Assembly (NCBI GenBank): GCA_000634115.1
Contig: JFLJ01000137.1
Coordinates: forward strand, 1-64,000
Reading direction: 5' to 3'
DNA length: 64,000 bases
Source of the DNA: Prochlorococcus sp. scB241_528O2
Lineage (GTDB): Bacteria > Cyanobacteriota > Cyanobacteriia > PCC-6307 > Cyanobiaceae
Numbering within the stretch: the stretch's first letter is position 1; every line of letters starts with the position of its first letter. Positions 10,383-21,677 of the stretch are shown here, piece by piece. The translations under genes were made by a program, and so were the position numbers. Below the pieces are notes generated by a model. That model saw only the letters and a program-made list of their open reading frames with translations, was not told where the DNA came from and made no database searches.

Positions 10383-11104
10383 AAAAACCTAAAATTTTTA
10401 ACAATAGAAGCTTTTTATTTCTAATAATATTTTTATTTTCAACAAGTTTACTGAGCCTAAGAACCCTTAAAAAGGTCAATGTTCAAGACATCAGAATTTC
10501 TGGTAGTAAATTATTTTCACAGAATGATTTAGTAAGTAATTCATCTTTAAAATTTCCAATCCGGTTAATTTTTATTAAAACAAATTTATTAGAAAAAGAG
10601 TTAAAGCAAAATTTATCGCTCAAGAATGTTTCAATAAGTAGACAAATATTTCCTTTTGGTTTGAAAGTTCATGTTAATACAAGAACTCCAATAGCTTTAG
10701 GTGAAAAAATATTAAATGACAAAAAAATATCAGGCTTTATAGATAAAGATGGATTTTTTATATATAAACAACATGCAGAAGGCAAAAAATTAGACAAATT
10801 AACCATACAAGTTTTTGGATGGAGAGAAAAATTTAAAAAAATATTATCTGAAATTTTAATTACCCAAGATAATTATGAATTTGAATTAGTTAAAGTGACT
10901 TTCTCACCAAATGGTTTTCTAACTGTTGAGGAAAAGGATTTAAAGAAAATATTCCTTGGATTTAATCCCAACTTAATCAACTATCAATTACAAATAATCA
11001 ATAAGCTTAAAAATGAATTTAAAAAAAATGAATTCCCTAAAAAAATAGATAATATTGATCTTACTGATCCAAATAAACCAAAAATAAAAGTGTTCAAACC
11101 CTAA
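10379..11104 (+). CDS. ftsQ: FtsQ-type POTRA cell-division protein
   Basis: N-terminal TM, POTRA-like VQDIRISGSKLFSQNDL; immediately upstream of ftsZ. Confidence 0.8.
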   Translation: MKKPKIFNNRSFLFLIIFLFSTSLLSLRTLKKVNVQDIRISGSKLFSQNDLVSNSSLKFPIRLIFIKTNLLEKELKQNLSLKNVSISRQIFPFGLKVHVNTRTPIALGEKILNDKKISGFIDKDGFFIYKQHAEGKKLDKLTIQVFGWREKFKKILSEILITQDNYEFELVKVTFSPNGFLTVEEKDLKKIFLGFNPNLINYQLQIINKLKNEFKKNEFPKKIDNIDLTDPNKPKIKVFKP

Positions 11105-11282
11105 TATTTGAGAATACATTTAAAATTATTTTTTTTTATTAATGTAGTGTTTAAAAGGGTTTAGCATTTAAAACAAAATATTTATTAAATAAATATTTAA
11201 GGACTTTCCTCAACAAATTCCTACAGATCAGTTTAGTGAGTTCATAATGCACCCAATACTAGTATTAGATCCTTATTAAGAG

Positions 11283-12410
11283 ATGAGCTTCGGTAACAAT
11301 CCAAACTTTGATCAATCGAAAGAAATCTTTCCAAGCCAAAACGCCAAAATAGAAGTTATAGGTGTTGGAGGTGGTGGAAGTAACGCAGTTAACAGGATGA
11401 TAGACAGCGATCTCGGTGGTGTATCATTCCGCGTACTTAATACTGATGCTCAAGCACTATTACAATCTTCCGCAGAACTAAGAGTTCAACTAGGTCAAAA
11501 CCTAACAAGAGGTCTCGGAGCTGGAGGTAATCCAAGTATCGGCCAAAAAGCAGCTGAAGAATCAAAAGAAGAACTTCAACAAGCTTTAGAAGGTTCAGAT
11601 CTTGTTTTTATTGCTGCTGGCATGGGTGGAGGTACTGGGACAGGCGCTGCTCCAGTGGTTGCGGAGGTAGCGAAGCAGAGTGGTGCTTTAACTGTAGGAA
11701 TAGTAACCAAGCCATTTTCTTTTGAAGGGAAAAGAAGGATGCGTCAAGCTGAGGAAGGGATTGCAAGATTAGCTGAAAATGTCGATACTTTAATTGTTAT
11801 TCCCAATGATCGTTTAAAAGAAGTGGCTTCTGGCGCTTCAATTCAAGAAGCATTTAGAAATGCTGATGATGTGCTAAGAATGGGAGTGAAAGGTATCAGT
11901 GAAATAATTACCTGCCCAGGTCAAATTAATGTTGATTTTGCTGATGTAAGATCAGTAATGACTGAAGCTGGTACTGCTCTTCTTGGCATGGGTATTGGAT
12001 CTGGGCGATCTAGAGCCATAGAAGCGGCTCAAGCTGCAATTAATAGTCCGTTGTTAGAAGCAGGCAGAATTGATGGAGCAAAAGGTTGTGTTGTTAATAT
12101 CACTGGTGGGAAAGACTTGACTTTGGATGATGTAAACGCAGTTGGAGAAATTATTAGTGAGGTAGTAGATCAAGACGCAAATATAATTTTAGGTACAGCA
12201 ATCAACGAATCAATGGAAGGTGAAGTACAAGTTACTATGATTGCGACTGGTTTTGAGACCAATCAACCACTCATGCAGCAAAGATTAAAAAACAGATTAT
12301 CTAATACACCTCTTTATAATTTTTCTGATAATAAAGATAAAGATAGTGGAACAAAAGCAAACATTCCAGAATTTTTGAGATTAAGGCAGAACAAAAAAAA
12401 TATAGATTAA
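11283..12410 (+). CDS. ftsZ: Cell division protein FtsZ
   Basis: [11 protein letters not shown], tubulin signature [13 protein letters not shown]. Confidence 0.98.
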   Translation: MSFGNNPNFDQSKEIFPSQNAKIEVIGVGGGGSNAVNRMIDSDLGGVSFRVLNTDAQALLQSSAELRVQLGQNLTRGLGAGGNPSIGQKAAEESKEELQQALEGSDLVFIAAGMGGGTGTGAAPVVAEVAKQSGALTVGIVTKPFSFEGKRRMRQAEEGIARLAENVDTLIVIPNDRLKEVASGASIQEAFRNADDVLRMGVKGISEIITCPGQINVDFADVRSVMTEAGTALLGMGIGSGRSRAIEAAQAAINSPLLEAGRIDGAKGCVVNITGGKDLTLDDVNAVGEIISEVVDQDANIILGTAINESMEGEVQVTMIATGFETNQPLMQQRLKNRLSNTPLYNFSDNKDKDSGTKANIPEFLRLRQNKKNID

Positions 12411-12423
12411 TAGGTAAAATAGA

Positions 12424-12520
12424 GTGACTCGGTTATCTCGCCTGCCTCAAGCATCCCTTGTGGCTGCTACCTTCCGGTCCTGACCAGGTTTAGGCGTTAA
12501 AACCGCGAAAGGCCGAGTCA
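12424..12520 (-). ncRNA. ffs: Signal recognition particle RNA (4.5S type)
   Basis: Minus-strand sequence carries GGTCAGGACCGGAAGGTAGCAGCC signature, closed by complementary GACTCGG/CCGAGTC ends. Confidence 0.93.
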
Positions 12521-12563
12521 TGAACATCTTAGCAATTCTTGTCAAAAAAAGATACCTTGTTTT

Positions 12564-13337
12564 ATGTTGCCTTCAGAACTCGTTCAGTATAAAAAAAACT
12601 CTCGAAAAATTATTGCACTAACTGCATGGGACTCTATTTCTGGTTCTTTGGCAGAGGAATCAGATGCAGATCTTGTTTTAGTAGGAGATTCTCTAGCGAT
12701 GGTTTGTTTGGGATACAAATCCACGTTACCGATAACATTAGAAAATATGATTTATCATACTAATGCTGTTTCAAGAGGATTTAAAAAGAGAATTGAAGAA
12801 CAACCTTTATTAGTTTCCGACATGCCTTTTCTTACTTATCAATGTGGAGAGGATAAAGCTGTAGAGTATGCAGGAAAAATAATTCAAAGCACTTATGCAA
12901 AAGCTGTAAAGGTTGAAGGTGCTGAACCAGAAATACAAAAAGTTATTTCTAGAATTATAAGGATGGGAATCCCTGTTATGGGTCATCTAGGACTTACACC
13001 ACAAAGTTATTTAAATCTAGGATTAAAGAAACAAGGCGAAAGTTTAGAAAGCCAAGAAAAAATTAAAAGAGAGGCTTCCATTCTTGAAAAATTAGGATGT
13101 TTTTCAATAGTTCTTGAACATATTCCTGAGTTGCTTGCTAAAGAAATACAAAGTAACTTAAAAATTCCGACAATAGGTATTGGTGCAGGTAACTATTGCG
13201 ATGGACAAGTAAGAGTTACTGCTGATCTGTTAGGCCTTAATGATGATCAACCACCATTTTGCAAACCGATCATTCAAGGGAAGAAATTATTTAAGGATAA
13301 ATTAAAAGAATGGGTAGCATCGGAAAGACTTAATTAA
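12564..13337 (+). CDS. panB: 3-methyl-2-oxobutanoate hydroxymethyltransferase
   Basis: ALTAWDSIS, LVGDSLAMVCLGYKST, VMGHLGLTPQS, IGIGAG motifs. Confidence 0.96.
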   Translation: MLPSELVQYKKNSRKIIALTAWDSISGSLAEESDADLVLVGDSLAMVCLGYKSTLPITLENMIYHTNAVSRGFKKRIEEQPLLVSDMPFLTYQCGEDKAVEYAGKIIQSTYAKAVKVEGAEPEIQKVISRIIRMGIPVMGHLGLTPQSYLNLGLKKQGESLESQEKIKREASILEKLGCFSIVLEHIPELLAKEIQSNLKIPTIGIGAGNYCDGQVRVTADLLGLNDDQPPFCKPIIQGKKLFKDKLKEWVASERLN

Positions 13338-14553
13338 TATCATCCCACCACTTAAACATGGAAATAAGAACTTGATTGCTAAGCTCAAAACCTTTTGGAT
13401 CACTTAAAAAGAATCTATTCCCTTTTCTTTGTAATAGTCCACTTTCAAGAAATCTTTCCCATTCTTCAAGCAATTTTCTTAAATTATTCCTAAATTTTTT
13501 GTTTTCCCAATTTTGTTCTTTAAATAGTTTGTAGATATCTACACCCTCTTTAAGCCTTAATCCAAGCATTATTTTCTCATCTAATTCTTTATAAACAAAA
13601 TTTTTATTAATAAGGGACGAATCTAAATTAAGTTCGTGTTGCCTAATGACCCATTCTTTATATCCTTTACTAACTCTTGGCCTAGTTAGTTTTTCCCCCC
13701 AGGGTGAACTAGTAGAACCTTGACCAAAACTCCACCATCCTAGACCTCTCCAATAAACTCTATTATGCCTAGATTGATGCCTTGGGAGACAATAGTTTGA
13801 AATTTCATATCTTGAGTAGCCTGAGCTTTTTAAAATTAAATGAGTTGATTCACTATTTTTAAAAGCCTCTTCATCACTTGGTAGTTGTAATTTTCCTAAA
13901 TTAAATAATTTTTGAAAAACAGTTCCATTTTCAATATTTAAATCGTAAATAGATATGTGCGGTGGTGAAAATGTTATTGCTTTTTTTAAATCCTCTTCCC
14001 ATTCTCTAAATCCACTAAGTGGCAAGTTTTGAATCAAATCTAAGCTCCAGCTTTTTATTAGCCCAGAACTATAGACTTTCTTCAACCATATACAAGATTT
14101 TTCAGCATTTTCTCTTAAATGCCTCCTCCCCGAATTTTGAAGTATTTGATTATTAAAACTTTGCACTCCTAGACTAAATCTATTTATCCCAGCATTTATG
14201 AACCCATAAAGATCATCTTGATTAAAACTGGCTGGATCTACCTCCATAGTGATTTCAGCACCATAGTCAACCCCATAGTTTTCTTTAAAAAGATCAATTA
14301 ATTCTTTAATTTGTTGAGGGTCCAGAATTGATGGTGTACCACCACCTACATAAATTGTCGAAAGAGATGATTTATGCTTAATTGACAAAATCTCCTTGTA
14401 TAAAAAGTGCAAATAATCCTTAACAGTTTTGCTTCCATAACCTTGCAAAGTTTCAACTTTGTTTCCTAATGGAATAACTGCGAAATCACAATAAAAGCAC
14501 CTTCTATGGCAAAAAGGGATGTGTACATAAGCACTTCTTGGAAAATGGTTCAT
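13330..14553 (-). CDS. hemW: HemW-like radical SAM protein (coproporphyrinogen oxidase-like)
   Basis: YVHIPFCHRRCFYCDF, YVGGGTPS, LGVQSFN, RYEISNYC. Confidence 0.92.
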   Translation of the reverse strand: MNHFPRSAYVHIPFCHRRCFYCDFAVIPLGNKVETLQGYGSKTVKDYLHFLYKEILSIKHKSSLSTIYVGGGTPSILDPQQIKELIDLFKENYGVDYGAEITMEVDPASFNQDDLYGFINAGINRFSLGVQSFNNQILQNSGRRHLRENAEKSCIWLKKVYSSGLIKSWSLDLIQNLPLSGFREWEEDLKKAITFSPPHISIYDLNIENGTVFQKLFNLGKLQLPSDEEAFKNSESTHLILKSSGYSRYEISNYCLPRHQSRHNRVYWRGLGWWSFGQGSTSSPWGEKLTRPRVSKGYKEWVIRQHELNLDSSLINKNFVYKELDEKIMLGLRLKEGVDIYKLFKEQNWENKKFRNNLRKLLEEWERFLESGLLQRKGNRFFLSDPKGFELSNQVLISMFKWWDDIN

Positions 14554-14648
14554 AATCTAAATACCGTTTTAAGCTCCAAAACCTATTAAGGATTGGGAAA
14601 AACAAAATCCGTATTTACTCAATTAGTAAATCCTAGTAGATTAGATAT

Positions 14649-15758
14649 ATGACAGATATCTTAGTATTAATTTTATTTGTATTGTCTGGGGCTGCTTCAG
14701 GTTGGCTTGGAGTTGATTTATTACCAGTAGACATACTCAAACAGGTGTCTAATGTTGAAGGTTTTAGAATCGTTTTAGCAATCATAGGGTTTTTTATAGG
14801 TTTAGCTGCTGGTTTTGTATTCTTACAACTTAGAAAGACTTTTCTTGCTCAAATCAGGACAATGCCTACAGATTTATTAATTAGTAGGTCAATTGGGTTG
14901 ATTTTAGGATTATTAGTTGCGAACCTCCTTCTTGCTCCAATTCTTTTAATTCCTTTCCCAAGAGAAGTCTTTTTTGCAAAACCATTAGCTGCTATATTAA
15001 GCAATATTTTCTTTGGAGTACTTGGTTATAAGTTAGCCGATACACATGGCAGGACATTATTAAGATTATTTAATCCAAATAATACTGATGCATATCTAGT
15101 TAATGAGGGGATACTTCCTGCTGCAAGTCCAAAAATTCTAGATACTAGTGTAATTATTGACGGAAGAATAAATGGCCTATTAAATTGCGGCTTGTTGGAG
15201 GGACAATTAATAGTTGCTCAAAGTGTGATTGATGAATTACAAACTTTAGCTGACTCAAGCAGTAATGAAAAAAGGTCAAGGGGGAGAAGAGGACTAAAGT
15301 TGTTAAAAGAATTAAGAGATTTATACGGGAGAAGACTTGTAATAAACCCAACAAAATATGAAGGCAATGGAGTAGATGAAAAACTTCTGAAGATTACTGA
15401 GGATATGACAGGAACATTAATTACAGCAGATTATAATCTCTCTCAGATTGCAGAAGTTAAAGAATTAAAAGTTATGAATTTGAGTGATTTAGTTATTGCT
15501 TTAAGACCAGAGGTACAGCCAGGAGAATCGCTTAATATAAAAATTGTAAGAGAGGGCAAAGAAAAAATGCAAGGTATTGGATATTTAGATGATGGAACAA
15601 TGGTTGTTATCGATGAAGCAAAGGATTTTGTTGGAAGCAGGTTAGATATTGTTATCACAGGAGCACTACAAACTCCCACCGGAAGAATGGTCTTTGGAAA
15701 ACTATTAAATAATCCTGAGTCAAACAAATCTTTTAATTCACCAGCGACACAGGGCTAA
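14649..15758 (+). CDS. PIN/TRAM domain membrane protein (YacL-like)
   Basis: N-terminal TM helices, PIN domain KILDTSVIIDGRI..., C-terminal TRAM domain. Confidence 0.9.
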   Translation: MTDILVLILFVLSGAASGWLGVDLLPVDILKQVSNVEGFRIVLAIIGFFIGLAAGFVFLQLRKTFLAQIRTMPTDLLISRSIGLILGLLVANLLLAPILLIPFPREVFFAKPLAAILSNIFFGVLGYKLADTHGRTLLRLFNPNNTDAYLVNEGILPAASPKILDTSVIIDGRINGLLNCGLLEGQLIVAQSVIDELQTLADSSSNEKRSRGRRGLKLLKELRDLYGRRLVINPTKYEGNGVDEKLLKITEDMTGTLITADYNLSQIAEVKELKVMNLSDLVIALRPEVQPGESLNIKIVREGKEKMQGIGYLDDGTMVVIDEAKDFVGSRLDIVITGALQTPTGRMVFGKLLNNPESNKSFNSPATQG

Positions 15759-15790
15759 ATATAGCTAGAATCAAAACAATCTTAATTATT

Positions 15791-16462
15791 GTGATACATA
15801 TGACTGTATCTGCTCCTTATTACGGCGAAAACACCGTCATGAGGACTCCTCCCCCTGATCTACCCTCTCTTTTACTGAAAGAGAGAATTGTCTACCTTGG
15901 TTTACCATTATTTTCAGATGATGATGCTAAAAGACAACTAGGTATGGATGTTACTGAACTAATTATTGCTCAGCTTCTTTATCTAGAGTTTGAGGATCCT
16001 GAAAAACCTATCTTTTTTTATATAAATTCAACAGGGACAAGTTGGTACACTGGCGACGCAGTTGGTTTCGAAACAGAAGCTTTTGCTATCTGCGATACTA
16101 TAAGCTACATTAAGCCCCCAGTCCATACAATCTGTATCGGACAAGCTATGGGAACTGCTGCTGTTATTCTTTCATCAGGCACAAAGGGGCATAGAGCAGC
16201 TCTACCACATGCATCCATTGTTTTACATCAGCCTATAAGCGGAGCAAGAGGACAAGCAACCGATATTCAAATAAGAGCTGAAGAAGTTTTGAAAAATAAA
16301 AAATCAATGTTGGAAATCCTATCTCGTAATACTGGTAAGACTATTGAAGAACTTTCAAAAGACTCAGACAGGATGAGTTATCTCAACCCTCAAGAAGCCT
16401 TAAATTATGGAGTTATCGATAGAATACTCACAAGTCAAAAAGATTTCCCAAATAAAATCTAA
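15791..16462 (+). CDS. clpR: ClpR, ClpP-like subunit lacking the catalytic serine
   Basis: ClpP fold sequence; serine region reads [10 protein letters not shown] (Ala at the catalytic position) and an insertion [18 protein letters not shown] is present. Confidence 0.9.
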   Translation: MIHMTVSAPYYGENTVMRTPPPDLPSLLLKERIVYLGLPLFSDDDAKRQLGMDVTELIIAQLLYLEFEDPEKPIFFYINSTGTSWYTGDAVGFETEAFAICDTISYIKPPVHTICIGQAMGTAAVILSSGTKGHRAALPHASIVLHQPISGARGQATDIQIRAEEVLKNKKSMLEILSRNTGKTIEELSKDSDRMSYLNPQEALNYGVIDRILTSQKDFPNKI

Positions 16463-16488
16463 CTCTCACAAACAACAACTTTAAAATC

Positions 16489-17100
16489 ATGCCAATAGGA
16501 ACTCCAAGTGTGCCTTACAGACTTCCAGGAAGTCAATACGAAAGATGGGTTGACATATATACAAGACTGGGTGTTGAAAGAATTCTTTTTCTGGGACAAG
16601 AAGTTAATGATGGAATTGCTAATAGTCTTGTTGCGCAAATGCTTTACCTTGATTCTGATGACAACTCCAAACCTATCTATTTATACATAAACAGTCCTGG
16701 AGGCTCAGTGACGGCTGGCTTAGCTATATACGACACTATCAAATACGTTAAAAGTGATGTAGTAACCATATGTGTAGGCCTTGCTGCCTCAATGGGTGCA
16801 TTCTTATTGGCTGCTGGAACAAAAGGTAAAAGAGTTGCTTTGCCTCACAGCAGAATAATGATTCATCAACCCCTTGGAGGAACATCTCAACGTCAAGCAA
16901 GTGATATTGAAATAGAAGCTAAGGAAATTTTAAGAATTAAAGATATGTTAAACATGTCTATGGCTGATATGACAGGTCAATCATTTGAAAAAATTGAAAA
17001 GGATACTGATAGAGATTATTTTCTTAGTGCAGAAGAGGCAAAAAACTATGGCCTAATTGATAGAGTAATTACACATCCAAGCGAAGCAAATCAGTCTTAA
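16489..17100 (+). CDS. clpP: ATP-dependent Clp protease proteolytic subunit
   Basis: [19 protein letters not shown] (catalytic Ser), [10 protein letters not shown] (catalytic His). Confidence 0.96.
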   Translation: MPIGTPSVPYRLPGSQYERWVDIYTRLGVERILFLGQEVNDGIANSLVAQMLYLDSDDNSKPIYLYINSPGGSVTAGLAIYDTIKYVKSDVVTICVGLAASMGAFLLAAGTKGKRVALPHSRIMIHQPLGGTSQRQASDIEIEAKEILRIKDMLNMSMADMTGQSFEKIEKDTDRDYFLSAEEAKNYGLIDRVITHPSEANQS

Positions 17101-17182
17101 ATTTCCTAAATATTATTTTAATTTTCATTTTTAAATTAATAATTTATTGGTTTATTTACACATTTAATGTCTAAAATATTAA

Positions 17183-19212
<2,030 letters not shown>

Positions 19213-19256
19213 TAATAAATTAGTTTTAAAATTATTAATATAGACATAAAGAATCT

Positions 19257-19502
19257 ATGCAAGAACAAAACTCTCCAATCGAAAATCATAATAATGATTT
19301 TACTCAGACATCAGAACCCAATAATGAATACTCTAAGTGGGTAGATAATCAGGGCGATGAAGTAAAGAAAGTTTTTGGATTTAATAGTAGTGCTGAGCTT
19401 GTTAATGGTAGAGCCGCAATGATAGGTTTCTTAATGCTCATTTTAACCGAATGGGTATTTAGTGGTAGACCCGTGACATCTTCAATCTTTGGTATTAATT
19501 AA
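19257..19502 (+). CDS. hli: High-light-inducible protein (Hli/CAB/ELIP family)
   Basis: AELVNGRAAMIGFLMLILTEWVFSG: ExxNGRxAMxGF chlorophyll-binding helix. Confidence 0.94.
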   Translation: MQEQNSPIENHNNDFTQTSEPNNEYSKWVDNQGDEVKKVFGFNSSAELVNGRAAMIGFLMLILTEWVFSGRPVTSSIFGIN

Positions 19503-19504
19503 AA

Positions 19505-19717
19505 ATGGAAGAAAAAAAATCTAATCCAATCAAAGTATTCTTATACATATCTGTATGGGTAATAATTTGGGGTACCTTAGGCTCTTTAATAGACTATCCT
19601 CTATATAAAAATAAAATTTATTTAGAAGGAAGCATATATCAATTTCTTACTTTCACAATTACAGCGATAATTTCCATTATATGCGCAAAATTGATTTACA
19701 AAAAAATTGATTTATAA
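19505..19717 (+). CDS. Small two-TM hypothetical protein
   Basis: 70 aa, two hydrophobic segments; starts 2 nt after the hli stop. Confidence 0.65.
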   Translation: MEEKKSNPIKVFLYISVWVIIWGTLGSLIDYPLYKNKIYLEGSIYQFLTFTITAIISIICAKLIYKKIDL

Positions 19718-19969
19718 AAACTTATACCTAAATTTCTTAATAATTGTAGCTGGTTCTTTGTTGTCATTTGACTCATAAAGTATCCACTGATGTGTTTCAG
19801 TATCATGATCACAACCATAATTACCAGAAAGATTATCGTAACTTGACAGATATGAATGACAATATTGATCTGCTTCAAAAGCAGAGTCATAACCTGTTAA
19901 AAAATATATCAAAAATAGAACAAGAACTAGCAAAAATAATAGTTGAGTAACTAAATTAACAACCTTCAT
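19712..19969 (-). CDS. Small membrane-anchored or secreted hypothetical protein
   Basis: 85 aa with N-terminal TM and extracytoplasmic-looking Cys-containing tail; preferred over the overlapping plus-strand ORF. Confidence 0.55.
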   Translation of the reverse strand: MKVVNLVTQLLFLLVLVLFLIYFLTGYDSAFEADQYCHSYLSSYDNLSGNYGCDHDTETHQWILYESNDNKEPATIIKKFRYKFL

Positions 19970-20026
19970 AAGAATTTCTAAAATTTAAATATATCATCTT
20001 AAAAATTCTTTTGATCTAAAGAATAG

Positions 20027-20272
20027 TTAACGGCCAATATTAAAAAGGAAGTCACGAAATTCTTGATTATTTAAATATAAGAAAACTAACAGTATTAAAA
20101 TTAAGTTCGATCCAATGACAATTGATCCTATAATATTTATTTGTTTTTTCCCAGGTAGGGTATAAGTAATTTTCTTGTCTTTAAGAAAAGAAGCCAAGCC
20201 TTTTATTTCTTTTTTTGAATCTTTTATTTGATCACCATTGTTAAGTTCATTATCAGAGAATCCTTTTACCAT
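20027..20272 (-). CDS. Small hypothetical protein with C-terminal TM
   Basis: 81 aa; charged N-terminus, hydrophobic NIIGSIVIGSNLILILLVFLYL. Confidence 0.55.
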   Translation of the reverse strand: MVKGFSDNELNNGDQIKDSKKEIKGLASFLKDKKITYTLPGKKQINIIGSIVIGSNLILILLVFLYLNNQEFRDFLFNIGR

Positions 20273-20326
20273 TACTAAAAAAATAACAATTTTATATTAT
20301 TCCATAAAAAGAAATTATTTTAATTA

Positions 20327-20638
20327 TTAACAATTTTTAATCACATATGGAATCATAAATGAAATTTTCTCAATAGAAAAATTTTTTAAAAAATGAGTTT
20401 CAACAAGTCCCGACTGCAAGCCCAATAAACTAGATTGACATTTGAATCTGTTTTGATCTAATCCTACTAATAGAAACTTTTCTATCTGATCAATTAATTC
20501 TCTACAAGCTTGCCCTTGAGAATTTTTAGTACATTCACTGGTTTGTTTTAAAATCTTGGACTTTGTTGGTAATGTTTCTGCCATAAGAAAGTTAGATATC
20601 AATAAAGATTTGAGAAATAAAATTATTAAAAATTTCAT
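20327..20638 (-). CDS. Secreted Cys-containing hypothetical protein
   Basis: 103 aa; signal-peptide-like N-terminus ending near LMAE; four Cys in the mature part. Confidence 0.65.
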   Translation of the reverse strand: MKFLIILFLKSLLISNFLMAETLPTKSKILKQTSECTKNSQGQACRELIDQIEKFLLVGLDQNRFKCQSSLLGLQSGLVETHFLKNFSIEKISFMIPYVIKNC

Positions 20639-20713
20639 TACTTTTTAAGAATTAAAAATTTGGGTTACCTTGTTAAAGTTTTCAGTGATTAATCTAATAG
20701 TATTTATTGCAAT

Positions 20714-20742
20714 TAAAAAAAAAAGATGCTCTAAAGAGCACC
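20714..20742 (-). terminator. Intrinsic terminator downstream of hupB
   Basis: TGCTCT/AGAGCA palindrome followed on the minus strand by a run of 10 T. Confidence 0.75.
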
Positions 20743-20775
20743 TCAGTATTTAAGGAAGAATTAGATTTAAAAAAA

Positions 20776-21051
20776 TTATCCTTGAACTCTATCCTTAAAA
20801 AGTTTACCCGCTGAGAATGTAGGCACTCTTTTAGCAGGTATTGCTATTTTTTCGCCTGTCTTAGGGTTTAATCCCTGTCTTGCAGAACGATCTCTTGGCT
20901 CAAAAGAACCAAATCCTAGTATGGAGACTTTTTTGCCTTCCACGACTGAATCAACAATAGTTTCAATAGTCGTATCAACTATTGAAGAGACAACAGTTTT
21001 TGTTTCTCCTGTTGCAGCGGACACCAGGTTTACTAAATCAGCTTTGTTCAT
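20776..21051 (-). CDS. hupB: HU-family DNA-binding protein
   Basis: MNKADLVNLVSAATG, FGSFEPRDRSARQGLNPKTGE. Confidence 0.97.
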   Translation of the reverse strand: MNKADLVNLVSAATGETKTVVSSIVDTTIETIVDSVVEGKKVSILGFGSFEPRDRSARQGLNPKTGEKIAIPAKRVPTFSAGKLFKDRVQG

Positions 21052-21677
21052 TGAATTTTAAAGTAAAGCAGAGATTAATTAGACAAGAGTTTTAATCAAG
21101 TCCAAAAAACTCCGAACTTGCACATCATATGGAGCAAATACGAATACGGCAACCGAAAATGCTAGCGGCGCAAAGCTTTATACAAATTTTATGGACATTT
21201 TTAGCTATGTTTCTTGTTTTTATAGCTACACATTTTTCTTATTTTAGAAAAAATCTTTGCGTCTTAAAAACAGGTAAATCCATTGGAATCACTAGATTTA
21301 GCATTGAAAAATCTAACTTTAATTATTAAAAGGTTAAAAATCTAAAGGTAATGAAGTTAAGAATCTGAACTATTTATTATATTTTATTAATTTCTAGATA
21401 TATTTTCTTCTCATCACATGGAACAGCTTAAGTTGTATTTTGAAATCAAGAAAAATCTGGTTTTCTAAAGATTAATCTTTATCTCTAAATCGTTTATTCA
21501 CTGACCAGATAGATGGATAAATTGCAATAAGTTAAAAATTTATATCCTCTAAGATTTAATTAACTTGATTAGTGAAACCTTAAATTTGAGTTTTTTTTTA
21601 ATTTTGCATATATTATTCAAATAGCAGTAATTTGAATAAATTATCTAAATATTTAACTAATCAATGATAAAGAGACA

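Noticed and set aside
16508-16690. Alternate-frame 60-aa ORF inside clpP
   Set aside because: Fully contained in a conserved gene; no support.
19768-19950. Plus-strand 60-aa ORF overlapping the 19712-19969 minus ORF
   Set aside because: The minus-strand frame has a better TM/secreted profile; the plus-strand product looks like antisense translation.
21129-21329. 66-aa ORF upstream of glgX with a hydrophobic segment
   Set aside because: No clear ribosome-binding site, no recognised family; could be chance in AT-rich DNA. Left uncalled pending conservation data.
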